Positions 12,541 through 27,519 of a stretch of 64,000 bases of DNA are shown here, in pieces (the first letter of the stretch is position 1; each line of letters begins with the position of its first letter). The DNA is from Calcarisporiella thermophila CBS 279.70 (Eukaryota > Calcarisporiellomycota), in NCBI RefSeq assembly GCF_041956535.1, contig NW_027192216.1, positions 315,807-379,806 on the forward strand. The letters are read 5' to 3'. Position numbers and translations under genes: made by a program. The notes beneath the pieces are model-generated. The model saw nothing but the letters and a program-made list of their open reading frames with translations, searched no databases and was not told the origin of the DNA.

Positions 12541-13077
12541 TGTTTCTCGGCTGGATTTATTCATTATATATCTGGATTATTATACTTATTTAACTTCGTT
12601 TTTCTTTATTTATTGTTTAGCTTTTCTTAAATTGTGAAATTTTTCGCCTCTCAAAATATACAATAGCTTTTCCTTTGCTTTTGGGTCTCGCTTTTTCCCT
12701 TTTGTTTGATATATATTTTCTTATGTTAAATGGTTCTTTTATCAATTATGACTTATTTATTAGATAACAATTTGACCAATAAACAGAATTACATTAGCAA
12801 TAACAATATTTTCAACCTTGTATAAGCTCGATAACAAGCATTAGGCAGGCAATCCAACATAACTTTTACAAAAATTTACATAAAATCATTTAGACTCTAG
12901 TTCCGTATTTCTATCATTTCGGTAATTTCTAACTCCGACATCATGTCATTTATAACGATAATAATACAGATACTCTATTCACGCAAAATGAAAATTGCCT
13001 TCAAGAGTAATTGTTAGGAGATTATAGCTGTTTATAAAGAATATATTGCTTTTTACAGTGGCAATTGAAAAAGGAGT
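12541..13077. other. Convergent 3' region
   Basis: About 540 nt between the convergent phosphodiesterase and BRCA2 stops. It is very AT-rich and pyrimidine-rich on its left side. No gene or repeat seen; it should hold both polyadenylation regions. Confidence 0.45.
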
Positions 13078-16000
13078 TTAAAATACATTTTTAGGCGTAA
13101 CGATCGCTTTTGCCCGCAACTGCATTTCTTCGACCATGCTCATGTGTTCTCTCACCCATTCTTCAATTCGATGCATGGCATGGGTCCCATAAGGCAAGCA
13201 AAATGAATGTCCCTGCTTGATTTCCGAGCTCTCCGACGCTCGAACATTATGTAGTCCATGCTGTAGGTCGTAGGTGAGGTATATAATGTTTGAAAGAAAA
13301 ATAATATCGTCCTCCTAAATATATAGAATTAATACAAAGAAATAAAAATATCCAAAATTGCTAATATTACTTGGCACAATTCCTTTAAGTTCCATCCATC
13401 CATTTTCTCGAAGTGTACGTGTACAATATTACCAGTGTGATCTCCGAGGAACATAGATTGACTGGAATAGATTCTATCTCTGACAAAATGTTTTTCGGGT
13501 GTTGTGATGTCTAAATTTAAAAAACAAAGTTAATGGTATTAGCGTACTAACAAGCCAGAGTTAATATATTCATATATTTACACAGGACTATTCCAGCCAT
13601 ATCCACCTCAGAGTATCGCTGCACATAGTTCAATTCATCAAACGAAAGTGCCTCACGAGGCAAATAAAGTGAGCGGGCCATACGGTCCTCACATATCGGC
13701 ATCAATTCCCAACGAGTACTTCGGTTGGCTGTTAGACGGATAGGGTCAGAACGGCTAGTGGAGAAATGTCGAAAGCTAGAAGTATTTAGACAATAGATCT
13801 ACACGGAAATTAGCAGAGATGATTTGGTAATATGTGCATTTTAAAGCATCATACTCTGTATCGATTTCCCTCTGCAAGCTGCTCTACTAATTCCTCACTC
13901 GGTCCCCATATGCTCAAAATTGCCTCTCGACTTGGATGTTGATCCTTGCGAGGATAATCGCACACTCTTAGTTTAAGTAGAGGAGTAACATTTCGCAAAA
14001 TTTTCTTATCCTATTCATTTAAAATGTAAGTCCAACTTGAAAGTATATTAAAAGTGGATACTACTTTTATACGAGAGTCAAATTCTGCTTGTAAGTCTGC
14101 ACGCTTCTCATCTCTCTGCCTGCCCTCCACGTATTCATACTGTGCTATCTGATCTGTTATATCTGATATCTTTATAGGGTTTTCATCTGGAGAGAGGAAG
14201 GGTTTCAAAATTGACCCGTAAAATAGAGGAAAAGTTTAAGGTTACCTTCATTGATTACATCGCTCCATATTTTATCTGCGATATTCTCATATATTTGCTA
14301 AAATTTCAAATTGGCAATGAAAAGGTTGTTATTAGCAAAAAATATATAACTAAACTCGATATTAAGGTTCTCGTACCTGATGCCTCCGTGACGCTTGATC
14401 TTCCTCTCGTTTAATTCTCACAATCCTGCGACCCTCACCCAAATTTTCAACATAAACTATTGGATATTTCCTTGTGATGACTACGTCCAATGCTGCAATT
14501 GCACCACCGTCATAAGAGAGGTTATCAATTGAAACATAAAAGATAGGGGATGGTTGGTAGCCTAGGCGAATATCCCAGCGTGCAATTCGTGTACTATTAG
14601 CAGTGAGGCGGAGGCGAAGATTTTCGGGCACATCAAGCACAGGAACCGCCTCATCCCATCCAATAAGCTGCAGTACAAATGTAAATAACTAAATAAACTC
14701 ACGAGAACGGTTTAGATTACCTTTGCTCCTATTATCGCTAATTTATATCCTATCTTAATTTTGGATCTTAATAAAGCACGCGTTAATGGAGGATCGATAC
14801 TCGCGCGAATTTTATACCATCCATCGGTCAACTCAAGACCATATACGGTTTCTGCTGTGTTTTCACCTGTTCATAGAAATTGAGATGAATTATAATTCCA
14901 TAAGTTTTCGCTTTGAAAAACGTAACACCTTTACAAGTATTTTCCTTAAATACGCCACAAATACATAATACAAGGTATCGTGATGGTGAATCGTCCCTCT
15001 CTATAATGCGATGCAATGCTGATCTTTGAGCCATGTTTATTTCTCGTTCATACCTATTATAAATAACGTCAAATAAATAAAGTCAAATCCAACACTACAA
15101 AAAAATGAATATAAAATACCTGTACTTCAATTGTTCCAAAACTTTTGTTGGACACCACCATTCCTTTATTTGAAATCGCGTGGGAAATAACCTAATCATG
15201 GATGCGAGTTTCCATACAATCCAACGATAATGGTTTTCCACCCATCTTGTATCGAGAGGCTTGGCTCCTGCAGCCAATAATTCCTCATATGCTTCATTTG
15301 GTCCCCAGGAATCATGTCGCGATAAATCTAAACCAGCTGGGGGGATAAATCGGTGGTGAATTGCACTTTCGGGATTCAATTTAAGAATTTCTGGTGGGCT
15401 ATTCAAATATTATTAAGTATCAAGTAGTTAAAACATAAGGCATCAACTTACATTTCAGAGCCTATTTCTTTAACTGAATATGGTTCATCATCATTTATCC
15501 ATTTTCCTAAGGATTTCCTGGTACCTTTAACTATACAGATAAGATCAATAAGATTTCTTGTAGGGAGTAGGGAGAATATAAATATAGTACTAACCACGTA
15601 TATCGAACATAATTCTTCCTATACTATTGTTTTTATCAAACGAAAGACCTGGCCCTTTTCTCGTCGGAGTCATAGTTAAATCGCCAACATTAAATGATGG
15701 ATGATTTTTATCTTTCCAAGGAGTCTTAAAAGGAGCAGGTCGTGATGCCGGACTCTTGAGAGCTTGCGAGCGAATTCTTTTTAGTCCACTAGAGGGTCTT
15801 GAAATACCGATAGGCTTCGGGGATCGAGGTGGCGGTGTTTTAAGCGCGCTTGAAGGTATTTCTCGCTGGAGTGAAGAAGGGTGCATTTGAAGTAAAGAAG
15901 TTGCGTTGATTTTAGGAGGAGGCGTCAAGGATACAATACTAGTGGAACCTCGAATAGGAAAACTGGGTGATGAAAATCCTTTTTCGGAACTACCAACCAA

Positions 16001-17054
16001 TTTACTAAAAGGTTGATTTCCATCTTCTTGTATTTCTTGTGTTATTTCAGTATTTTCAGAGAAAAGCCGCCTATTTTTATGATGCTTTGACAAATATGTT
16101 CAGTATAAATGCTAGAGTACTTTTCACTTACTTTTTTGGTGTAATCGGGATAGCGAAATCGATCTGTCCCGGACCAGAGTTTATATTTATATCTTCACTA
16201 AAATAAGCAGCCTTCGCTCTCTCTAATGCTTCATCTGATAAAGTTGGAAGAGCTAATCCACTTGCTGTTGCAAATCCACCGCAGCGGTTCCCCGACAGTC
16301 TTTCGCTAGCCCTGTCTGAGATATGCTCTCCTTTTTCGAACAGAGCATGCGCCTTTTTCATAGATTCTTCAGAAGGTTTTGCAAGTGTACGTCCGCTTGC
16401 TGTCTTGAAACCACCAAAGCCTCCAGATATCTTATCAGAATATTCTAAAATGCTGTTGTAAGTCTATTTTATAAGATACAATAAGTAAATTAAGGAGCGC
16501 TTGTAGCTTTTAACCAGATGCCTGAATCATACCCCCTTATTATTAATGAATTCGTTGTGGAGTGATTTAATATTATCATTCGGCTCCGCTATCATATATT
16601 TCTCATTCTCCTTGTTTTCTTTGTCTACTTCCTCTAGCAATGCCCTAGCACGCTTTAGAGATTCGGAAGATGGGGGTGGCAAAGATTTTCCACTAGCAGT
16701 TTCAAAGCCATTGAAAATAATGGGAGATTTAGTTATAATCGAGTGATCCTCAATATTCTATTTTCAAAGTAAATTAGTTAGGCAGTTGAACATATGGTAA
16801 GGGGCATTCATAACCATACTCACAGCTGAAAATTCTACAAAGCTTGCTCTAGCAGCCATATTCTCGCTTTGTTTGCGTTCTGGGGAAATCCGAGGGGAGT
16901 TATTCTCAAATCTCGATAAATTAATATTTGCTCCAGTGTTTTTTTTATAGTAATTCTGCGAAGCAATTGAACTTAAAGCTTGATCATCGTCTAGATTTTG
17001 AGAGGTAGAGTTCTGGTGGGCATCAATGGAGGTCCCTATATTTGCATCATTCAT
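13078..17054 (-). CDS. BRCA2: BRCA2 homologue (BRC repeats plus OB-fold DNA-binding domain)
   Basis: Mediator that loads Rad51 on single-stranded DNA in homologous recombination. Transcription runs from 17054 to a stop at 13078-13080, through about 14 exons. Three BRC repeats are visible: FNGFETASGKSLPPPSSESL (near 16.7 kb), FGGFKTASGRTLAKPSEES (near 16.4 kb) and GFATASGLALPTLSDEAL (near 16.25 kb), each followed by the helical second half. The helical domain shows WVENHYRWIVWKLASM, VLEQLKYRY and SALHRIIERDD (15.0-15.3 kb). OB1 shows LELTDGWYKIRASIDPPL, VPENLRLRLTANST and DGGAIAALDVVITRKYPI. OB2/OB3 sequence follows (LRVCDYPRKDQ, ILSIWGPSEEL, SEVDMAG). First exon 16824-17054. No long tower insertion is apparent. 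Fungal relatives include Ustilago Brh2, which acts with Dss1. Exon borders in the OB region are approximate. Confidence 0.95.
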
Positions 17055-17198
17055 ATTAACAATTATAATACTCAAAAATGTATTCGCGCTGAAAATTAGT
17101 ATTGAAGCGGGATATGAATACGCGAAAATTGCGCGATACGTCATAAATTAATCATAAATTTCTCTTTTGAAATTATTAAATATGCCAAGAGAAAAACG

Positions 17199-17785
17199 AT
17201 GCAACTATTTTATCTATTGTATTGTTTAATATATTTTACTATTGCGGATACTAAATCGTTGCCTCAAATCCCTTTCGATATCATAAATAGTGGCACTGGT
17301 GTATGGGATGATTGTGGTAATTCGAATGTATTACTACTTGTGTACAGTATAATAAAATTATTTATTATAGGGAAAAATGAAACAACAATTCATTCACAAT
17401 CTGTTGCTCTCACTCCATTTCCACCATTTCGTGGTCAAGATCTTGAAATACTCTGGAATGGTTCAACAGATTCACTTATAGATGAGACATATACCGCCAA
17501 CATTAGCATTCAATTGGGAGCAGTGATATTATTTAATCAGCCAAAAATATTATGCGAAGAGATTGGGCGCTGGGATTTGCAATGTCCTCTTAGAAAAGGA
17601 AATTATGAAGTAATAATTAAATAGATATTAGCTTCTTCTTTTAGGGAATTTACTTGTATTTATAATAGATCAAAGAGCGACTGGGAGTCCCTATAAGCGC
17701 ACCTCCTGGTCATTATCGATTGAGAGTATTAATAACTACAGAAAATGTTACTGCTGGATGTTTGAATATTCAATTCCAGTTATAA
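17199..17785 (+). CDS. ML-domain (NPC2/PG-PI transfer-like) lipid-binding protein
   Basis: Small secreted or vacuolar protein of the MD-2-related lipid-recognition family, which binds sterols or phospholipids in a beta-sandwich. Three exons join in frame: 17199-17316, 17371-17609 and 17669-17785, giving 157 residues, the normal size. Residues 1-17 form a signal peptide (LFYLLYCLIYFTIA). The six cysteines expected of the fold fit: VWDDCG, KILCEEI, DLQCPLRKGNYE and TAGCLNIQF. The strand VPISAPPGHYRLRVLITTEN is typical of the fungal Npc2/PG-PI-TP branch. The gene is divergent from BRCA2, whose start lies only 145 nt away, so the two probably share a promoter region. The ligand cannot be told from sequence. 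Confidence 0.82.
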
Positions 17786-18593
17786 TAGTTTGCAATAGAG
17801 CGTATTTATACCATGCTTCGCATAACATTACATCAATTATATGATTCAAATCAAATTTATAGTTGATTCAAGATAAAGAAAACAATATCCATCATATCAT
17901 GACTTATATTAATACTCTTGTGAACTCAAGGGATTCGAAAAAAGTAACGGGAAAATTTAGTTTTTTTTATAATACAATAATTTTAGTATATAGAATGCGA
18001 AACATAAAGCAATGTGAACATCTCTATTAGTTTCAATAGTTAATGCTATCTGTAAGTAATTGCCTTTAGTATTGATATGGCATTGGTAATTTTGACAGGA
18101 TGCCGTAAAAGCGTGAAAATTGTATAGCACAATTTATGCTCATCCATCTTTATTCATTGAAACTTATACTATAATATATGACCTTTTCTAGTAGCAGTAA
18201 ATGTCATTGTAATGTTCCATATATTTTTTGGTTATACTCGCACTTTTTTAAAGGAATTTAAGGTTATATGATTGAATTTGACGATCGATTTACAATTAAC
18301 AAGCACTGATCTTACAGCTTCATCTTCTTTTATTCTCATTTATATCGGAAATATTATATTAGCTGCTTTAAATAAATGACGTAGTTTTCATTTTAAAATC
18401 AAGCACAGAATATTTATATATACACAAATGAATAATGCCGGCTACATATGTATTACATTTGATTACTTCAAAATATGGACTTGGGATACATTCGCTGTAC
18501 GTTTCCATCCAATATCCTAAAACTCAGACATTCCTTTATTAAACAATATTAAATCTCGGACCAGTCTCTCAAATGAAAATAACAGTTTTCGTT
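17786..18593. other. Convergent intergenic region
   Basis: About 800 nt, AT-rich, between the ML-protein and SF1 stops. No open frame of note, RNA gene or repeat recognised. Confidence 0.45.
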
Positions 18594-20817
18594 TTATGAG
18601 GTAGGAGGAGGAGGGGGATTGGCTTCATTCGATGATGGAGGTGGTGGCGCAAGAGAATCCGCATCGGAGCCAGGGGGGGGGAGGAGGAGGAGCAGAATAT
18701 CCAGTGTAACCAGATTGCTAAAAATTTTGTAATAAGAGTTTAATTTATCACATTCAAAAAGAAATAGGCATATATATTTACCCAAGGCGACGTTCCAGGA
18801 GGGTTTGATCCGGGGGGTGGCGGAGCATAGCCTCCATATCCACTATATCCACCGTATCCAGCATAGCCTCCATAATTTCCATAGCCAGCATAACTACCGT
18901 AGCCACTGTACCCATCATAGCTTCCATAACCAGATTGTTGGTAAGTGTTCTGGCCCCACGGAGCTGTGCCAGGAGGAGCTTCAGAAGCCGACATTCCAGG
19001 TGGAGGTGGAGCAGCGACGCCAGGTGGCGCGCTACCTGTAGTGCCAGGAGGTCCCATTCCTTGCGTTTGTGGGGGCATGAGGGGTTGGGTTGATTTGCGC
19101 CATGGTGCAGATCCTCCTGCTGAACGTTGATTTGCCCATGGGGCGCTGTTTCCGCTACCAGAGGAAGGTCCATAATGTCCCATTTTCACACCAGCATCAT
19201 CTGTTCTTTCCCCGCCAATCTCTGCCATCAAACTGGCGTATTCATTATCCAGACTACTATTACGTTGTTGTGCTTGATATTGCGCGTCAGGATTGTTTCG
19301 ATGCATACAATCGCGCGCAGTGTGTCCGGCATTCCCACATACGCGGCAAATCAAATTTAGAGTGTAATTTTGTCGCTCAGGGCACTCATACTTACGGTGG
19401 CCAAGGGCACCACAATTCTGACATGTTTGATTCTCATCATCGCGAAGGGTTCCGTTAAGTGCAGCTAGTTCACGAAGTTGTTGACGCTTGAGCTCATTTT
19501 GCGTTTCCGGAACAGATGTAGCCTAGTTATATTAATAGGATATAAAATTATTGCGATAAATGTCTTCAGAATAAAAATGCTTACAGTTTCGATAACTTTT
19601 TGTATTAATTTGATTGCTTTCTTTACTTTTTCCTCGGAGTCAGCCGATACAAGACAATGCAAGTCTTCTTCTTGGCCAGATGCAGAATTGGCGTCCTTAG
19701 ATTTGCCCTCTTTTACACTCCCCTTGCCGCGAATGCTAATTTTCGCACCTGACTCGGATTCCATCTTCTTTAGTGTGTTTCCACGTGGTCCGATAAGAAG
19801 ACCAATGAAGTTTGTCTCTGGAAAATCTTTTACTGGGATGTATATCTAATAAATATACAAGTTGAATGTTTATAAAATTATTGCACAATGATATAAAGGT
19901 GAAAAATGATTTTACCTTATCTTGGGTTTTAGTTGGACGCCGATAATCTGTTGGGGGTTTGTATTCAGGGTCATTCTTAATAATATCCTCGATAAGTTTG
20001 TGGCGCTCGTCCTCAAGCTTCTTCCGGTACCGGAATTCACGAGTGTTCACACGTTTTCCTTCAGAGTTATATACTGGTTCAGGCGATGGAGACCTAGCAT
20101 GTAAAAAACCATAAATTTTGAATGAATGATCACATAATTTATAATATCCCGAGAGTGATCTAAAAGGATTACCTCTCGTGTTCAGGAGGAATAAAATCTC
20201 CAGTGCGAAGCTTTCTGCTAATTTCTTCAATTCGCAAACGATCTAGTAAAGGAAGACGAAAAAGTGTGAAATCATAATTGTGAATGAAAGTGTATATAAT
20301 TTATTTAAACGCTTACTTGCATATAAATGTAATTGATCAGATTTCAGATTAGAAGGGAGTGTAGTTGGCATTCCTGGGACAATAGCTTTATCATCTCTCC
20401 CACCCCAGCGGCTTCTTCGCTTTCTTTTTCGCTCCTTTTCTTCATCTACGAAAAAAAATACAACAATGAGGCAATGAATAGATGATTGATTTAGAAAAAT
20501 ATCGAACCTGCTTCTCCATTATTATTCTGATCAGCGCGATCGTTCGACCGCTTCAGTGATTTGTCATTCTCAAATGAAGAATGAGGAGGAGTGGGCCTAT
20601 GATAGTCACTTGAAGGAGGAGGAGGAGGAGGAGGTGGTGGTGGTGGTGGATAATTATGATTTGATGGAGGTGGGGAAGGGGGTGGTGGGGGTTCATCAGC
20701 AGGAGGGGGTGGTGGAGGAGGGGGGCGATTTGCATATGGGTCTCCCTGATTCATTCCCCCAAACTGTCGTTTTCCCAAAGGAACCACATTGGTACCCGTT
20801 GGTTTCCACATTGTCAT
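18594..20817 (-). CDS. SF1: Splicing factor 1 / branchpoint-bridging protein (KH-QUA2, zinc knuckles)
   Basis: Binds the intron branchpoint in the first spliceosomal complex. The start is ATG at 20815-20817 (or two codons on, at 20809-20811). Domains in order: a proline-rich N-terminus; the U2AF-binding motif region [13 protein letters not shown]1-like helices ([35 protein letters not shown]); the KH core [18 protein letters not shown] with [13 protein letters not shown]; two CCHC zinc knuckles ([17 protein letters not shown] and [14 protein letters not shown]); and a Gly-Tyr-Ser-rich, then proline-rich tail. Introns of about 60 nt interrupt it. The last exon has a run of nine C on the coding strand (18673-18681). 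Read literally it ends at a TGA at 18625-18627; in the neighbouring frame it runs with normal SF1-like proline-rich sequence to the TAA at 18594. Divergent from Cyc8 across 285 nt. Confidence 0.95.
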
Positions 20818-21102
20818 AAAATTTACGATGATCTTGAAAGATGTAAAGGGTAGGAAGAGAAAAGGTAAGCAACAATAAAATCCAGCAACGTCATTATTTA
20901 GCTTTCGATCTCCGCACTCACCGGCCTCTTTGAGTTTGGGATTTTGAGGTGCGAAAAAACACAAGTATTTTTTTTTCGCGATTTGATAAAGGGTTCATCT
21001 TTCGCTTTTTTACTCTTTATCTAGATAAAGCAATCTGCTCTCCTTTTATATATATTTCTTTTATTAAAATTTTTCGGTGCTCTTGAATATTATTTTTGAA
21101 AA

Positions 21103-24100
21103 ATGACATCCGCTGGACATCCCCCTGGTGCACCAGCAGCGCCTCCGGTAGCAGTGCCTGCTCCGCCCCCTAACACTCAGCCCATGAGTAATCTTCAAAA
21201 GCTAGCTCAGGCAAATGAGCAGGCCTGGCTACAAATGGGTATTTAGTACAAGATTATATAGTTCCCAATTGTTTTTTACTAAATTTTGCACAAACTTTAG
21301 GAACTGTCGCTGAGATCATGATGGAGTATGATCGTGCAATGAGTTGCTACGAAGCCGCCCTTAATCATAGTCCATACTCGATCCCAGCTCTACAGCATAT
21401 TGCAGCATTGTGCCGTGGCAGAGAACAATTTGGAAGAGTGCATATTTTTTAATGATTTTTTTATCAAGTGCTATTTATTAATTCTAGCGACGAATCTAAA
21501 TAGGCAATAGAGTATTTTCAACGGATCTTGCGAATTCAAGAAAATAGCGGTGAAATCTGGGGAGCACTTGGTGCGCTACATAGTATTTTTATTTTATTCA
21601 GAGAACTTAGCTGATGTTATTATGTAATTCTATTGCGTAGGCCACTGTTATCTGATGATTGATGATCTTCAGCAGGCTTATCATGCATATCAACAGGCGT
21701 TGTATCACTTGCCAGATGCAAAAGTGAACCCCATACGTGACTTATATTTAGAAACACCATGTTTATTAATATCCTTCATTATAGGATCCTAAACTTTGGT
21801 ACGGCATCGGTATTTTATATGATCGATACGGCTCACTCGAACATGCTGAAGAAGCCTTTACTGCTGTAATGCGTATGGAGCCCAAGTTTGAAAAAGCAAA
21901 TGAGATCTATTTTAGACTTGGCATAATCTATAAACAACAGCAGAAATACGACCTAAGTTTACAGGTAGAAAGTTTTATCAAAGTGGCCAGATGAGGGCTT
22001 TTTTTTCTCATTTCTTTCGATTGTAGTGCTTCCGTTATATTTTGAATTCCCCCCCTAGGCCTTTGACAGAAATTGATGTATGGTTCCAGATTGGACATGT
22101 TTATGAGCAACAAAAGGAGGTAAGCATATATTTGTAGTTTAGCACACTTTGGCATTTGCATGTTCACACAATTTTTGTAGTATAATCTTGCAAAGGAAGC
22201 ATATGAAAGGGTCTTACAGGAGAATCCGGACCATGCTAAAGCGTTACAGCAATTGGGGTGGCTTTATGACCAAAATGGAGCTAGTTTTGCCAACCAAGAG
22301 ATGGCCATCAACTATTTGACACGCTCTCTAAAAATTGGTGAGTATTTTTCTATTATTGATATTTGGGCCTATTCTTATCTTTTTCACCCATTAATATAGA
22401 TGGAAACGATGCACAGTCTTGGTACCTTTTGGGCCGATGCTATATGGCTCAGCAAAATTATAGTAAGGCATATGAAGCATACCAGCAAGCTGTATATCGA
22501 GACGGGCGCAATCCCACGTTTTGGTGTTCAATAGGTGTGCTCTATTACCAAATCAATCAGGTTTGTTGTTAGATCTCCTTGAGATGAATTATTTTGTATT
22601 GTTGTGTTTTATATATTAATCTAAATTCTATTCTCTAGTATCAAGACGCGCTGGACGCATATAGTCGTGCAATCCGTATCAATCCAATGATAAGTGAGGT
22701 GTGGTACGATTTGGGAACATTATATGAATCATGCAACAACCAACTTCAAGATGCACTCGACGCATACCAGCGGGCGTACGAACTCGATCCTTCAAACCCA
22801 CATATAAAACAACGGCTTACATTAGTTAAACAAGCTCTGCAACAAGGAGTGTGAGTATTCAAATATAAGTATTTTATTTTTTTTTTCGCTTATTTTTATC
22901 TCATGCTCTTTAATAGGGCTCCGGCAACAGCTGCACCGATGCCCCAAGACGTTAATTTGCAAGCATATCATCAGAATGCTAACGCGGCTTCTAATGGTCC
23001 AGCACCCCACTTCAACCAGGCACCACCTGTTGGGGGGCCACCTCCTGGAACGAATGGCCCAGCCTCTGTATCAGGTCCTCCGGGTAACGGTCCTGGCGGA
23101 ATAAATGCCTATCCCTTATCCAGTCGAGGCGGGGCTTTTGGAGGACCAGGTGGATCGTCTGAGAATTATTCAAGCAGCCATAGTCTACCAGCACCACTTG
23201 GTATGCCCACTACAAACCCACTTAGTCAAACTCCAGCTCCTCCGGGCCAACTCCACGCAGACTCACGTGCCCCTGAAGATACGAAATTGGCCGATTTCGA
23301 TGGAAGGGCTTCTACTCCATCCGCACCTCCTCAGCAGCAACCACATCAACATGAGTTTGCCCAAGGCCCTATACATTCGCAACAACAGCAGCAACTTCAG
23401 CATGCTCCACTTCCAACGCGTCAACCTTATACCAAAACACCTAGGCCTGATGGGCTTGCGTCGCCTCATATCTCACATATGCAACAAGATCGGCGCTTGG
23501 GCTCTCCTACCCCTTCGCAAGCTGCTGCTCGTGGTGGCGTATCACAACATAATTCTCGTGCCAGCTCTCCCCATATTCCTCCAAACACAGTTTCGCACAG
23601 TCACCCTTATGACTCGCCACGCCTTCAAGAAATCCCGCGAATTGCACATAAAGGGTATGAGCAGCAACAGCAAGCTCCAGAAATTGCAACTGCTAGAGAT
23701 CGCGAAGCCATCACATCAACTACTCCTACTTTATCAGAAGGTCGTCAGATCGCAGGAATGGGACCAGAGGCACTTGGTGAATCGGCACCAAATGAAAGAC
23801 GGTTTATTTCAGCTATGGCTGATTCTAATGACGAACGTAAGTCTACTTCGGCAGTCGATCAATCTCAACAGTTATTACGGCCAATTGAGGTCAGAGAAGA
23901 GAACACAGGAGAATCGGATACAATGGCAATCGACCAAAATGATTCCGCGGAAAAATCTGAGTTCGAACCCTCTGCAGCTTCAACTATTAAACACGAAAAG
24001 GCTGAAGTAGAAGAAAAGCTCCCTGGCATGAGGACCAGTGATGACCAATCTAACGATCTCGGAGAGGTGGATGTTCCTCCTCCAACAATGTCGTCTCGCA

Positions 24101-24429
24101 CCGTTGACGAAGATTATGATGAGAATGAGACAAGTGAGACGGTTGAGACATCAGGCACTGCCGCAACCTCTGCCCCTAATGTGTACGGTGCCAATACAGT
24201 GAATGCGAGAAAACGATCATTGAGCGCGGGACCACCTGATTCTTTAGCTAAGCGGTCGAAGCCTTCTGAAACTGTATCTAAAAATGGAGAAAATGAAGAG
24301 GACGAGGAGATTGTAGAAGAAGAGGGATCGGTTGGTGATAACACAGCTGAAAAGAAGAGTATGAGAGTTGAGGCAGAAATGGAAACTAACGGAAAAGATT
24401 CTTTAGCAGAAAAAGAAAGGGCAAATTAA
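21103..24429 (+). CDS. CYC8: General transcriptional co-repressor Cyc8/Ssn6 (TPR protein)
   Basis: Partner of Tup1 in global repression. The start ATG at 21103 precedes a proline-rich segment and the entry helix LQKLAQANEQAWLQMG. About ten tetratricopeptide repeats follow, among them YDRAMSCYEAALNHSP, IWGALGHCYLMIDDLQQAYH, LWYGIGILYDRYGSLEHAEE, WYLLGRCYMAQQNYSKAYEA and WYDLGTLYESCNNQLQDALD, matching the Ssn6 order. They are spread over about nine exons between 21.1 and 22.85 kb. The final exon (about 22918-24429) codes for some 500 residues rich in Pro, Gln, Ser and acidic residues without a fold, with a basic ARKRSLSAGPP stretch that could be a nuclear signal. The stop is TAA at 24427-24429. 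Confidence 0.94.
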
Positions 24430-24768
24430 ATTTATGGATAATTTCTATACAAATATTTTCTTTTTACCTAGTGATATTTCTTGTTATTTTATTGCTTAGC
24501 TTTATCTTTACTATTTTTATAACACGCGTAAGTTTCCCCTTCTTTCCCTTTAAATTCTTTTCGTTTGGATTATTTGGCCTATTGGATTATTTTCTTTGGA
24601 TGTATGTGAATTACTATGATTATAATTATCTAAAAGAAAATTTTTCATTCGTTAACACCTAAGAAATGGTGCCATTTTTAGGTTTAAATTAATTGTCGGC
24701 AGCAAAGAAATCCTATTTTGTTCAAATATAAATTATAAATAAACAAACTTTAAGAGAAATTAATCCAA
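24430..24768. other. Convergent 3' region
   Basis: About 340 nt of T-rich DNA between Cyc8 and the GH47 gene. Nothing recognised beyond likely polyadenylation signals. The 63-codon frame at 24471-24662 is low-complexity Phe/Tyr-rich and is not taken as a gene. Confidence 0.45.
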
Positions 24769-27080
<2,312 letters not shown>

Positions 27081-27519
27081 TTACCTTGGTAACAATATCA
27101 TTACAGAAAGGAGTGAAGCCGAGATGCTTTATGTTTTCAATCAAAGATGGATCTGATATCCACGGACAACCACCTGGAGAAAGAGTTTAAATCAATTCTG
27201 GGTAAGTAGAATTGTGACTGTCTTTTCATCCAACGTGTGTATGAATTCTGCGGATGAAAAATACATAAGGGGTTGTATAATATACATCCGCCATACCTTT
27301 CAATGTATATTCTTGAAATATACGTTAAGCTGCTCTTTCCTTTTCTTTCTGCGTGTTAACTACCTTATAATTTTCTCATCTCGTATCCGGGTCCTATATT
27401 AATCTGAATAATTCAAGGTGGCTTGGTTTACCAACTATTACGGAAAATACCTAGAACGCGTTCTACAGTTTTGAACATAATCATAGCACCTCGTTCATTC
27501 GGATGATGTACTTTGATCC
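27081..27519. other. Divergent intergenic region, GH47 to Dopey
   Basis: About 440 nt, likely a bidirectional promoter. A minus-strand open stretch of about 87 nt at roughly 27099-27185 is flanked by an AG and a GT, but its frame does not join the mannosidase in phase. It may be chance or a 5' UTR exon. Confidence 0.4.

Noticed and set aside
22918-24429. Gln/Pro-rich exon as a separate gene
   Set aside because: It is in phase with the TPR exons and such a tail is normal for Cyc8.
27099-27185. Minus-strand open stretch (GCPWISDPSLIENIKHL...) flanked by AG and GT
   Set aside because: Its phase does not match the next mannosidase exon, and no family recognises the peptide; kept only as a note in the intergenic entry.
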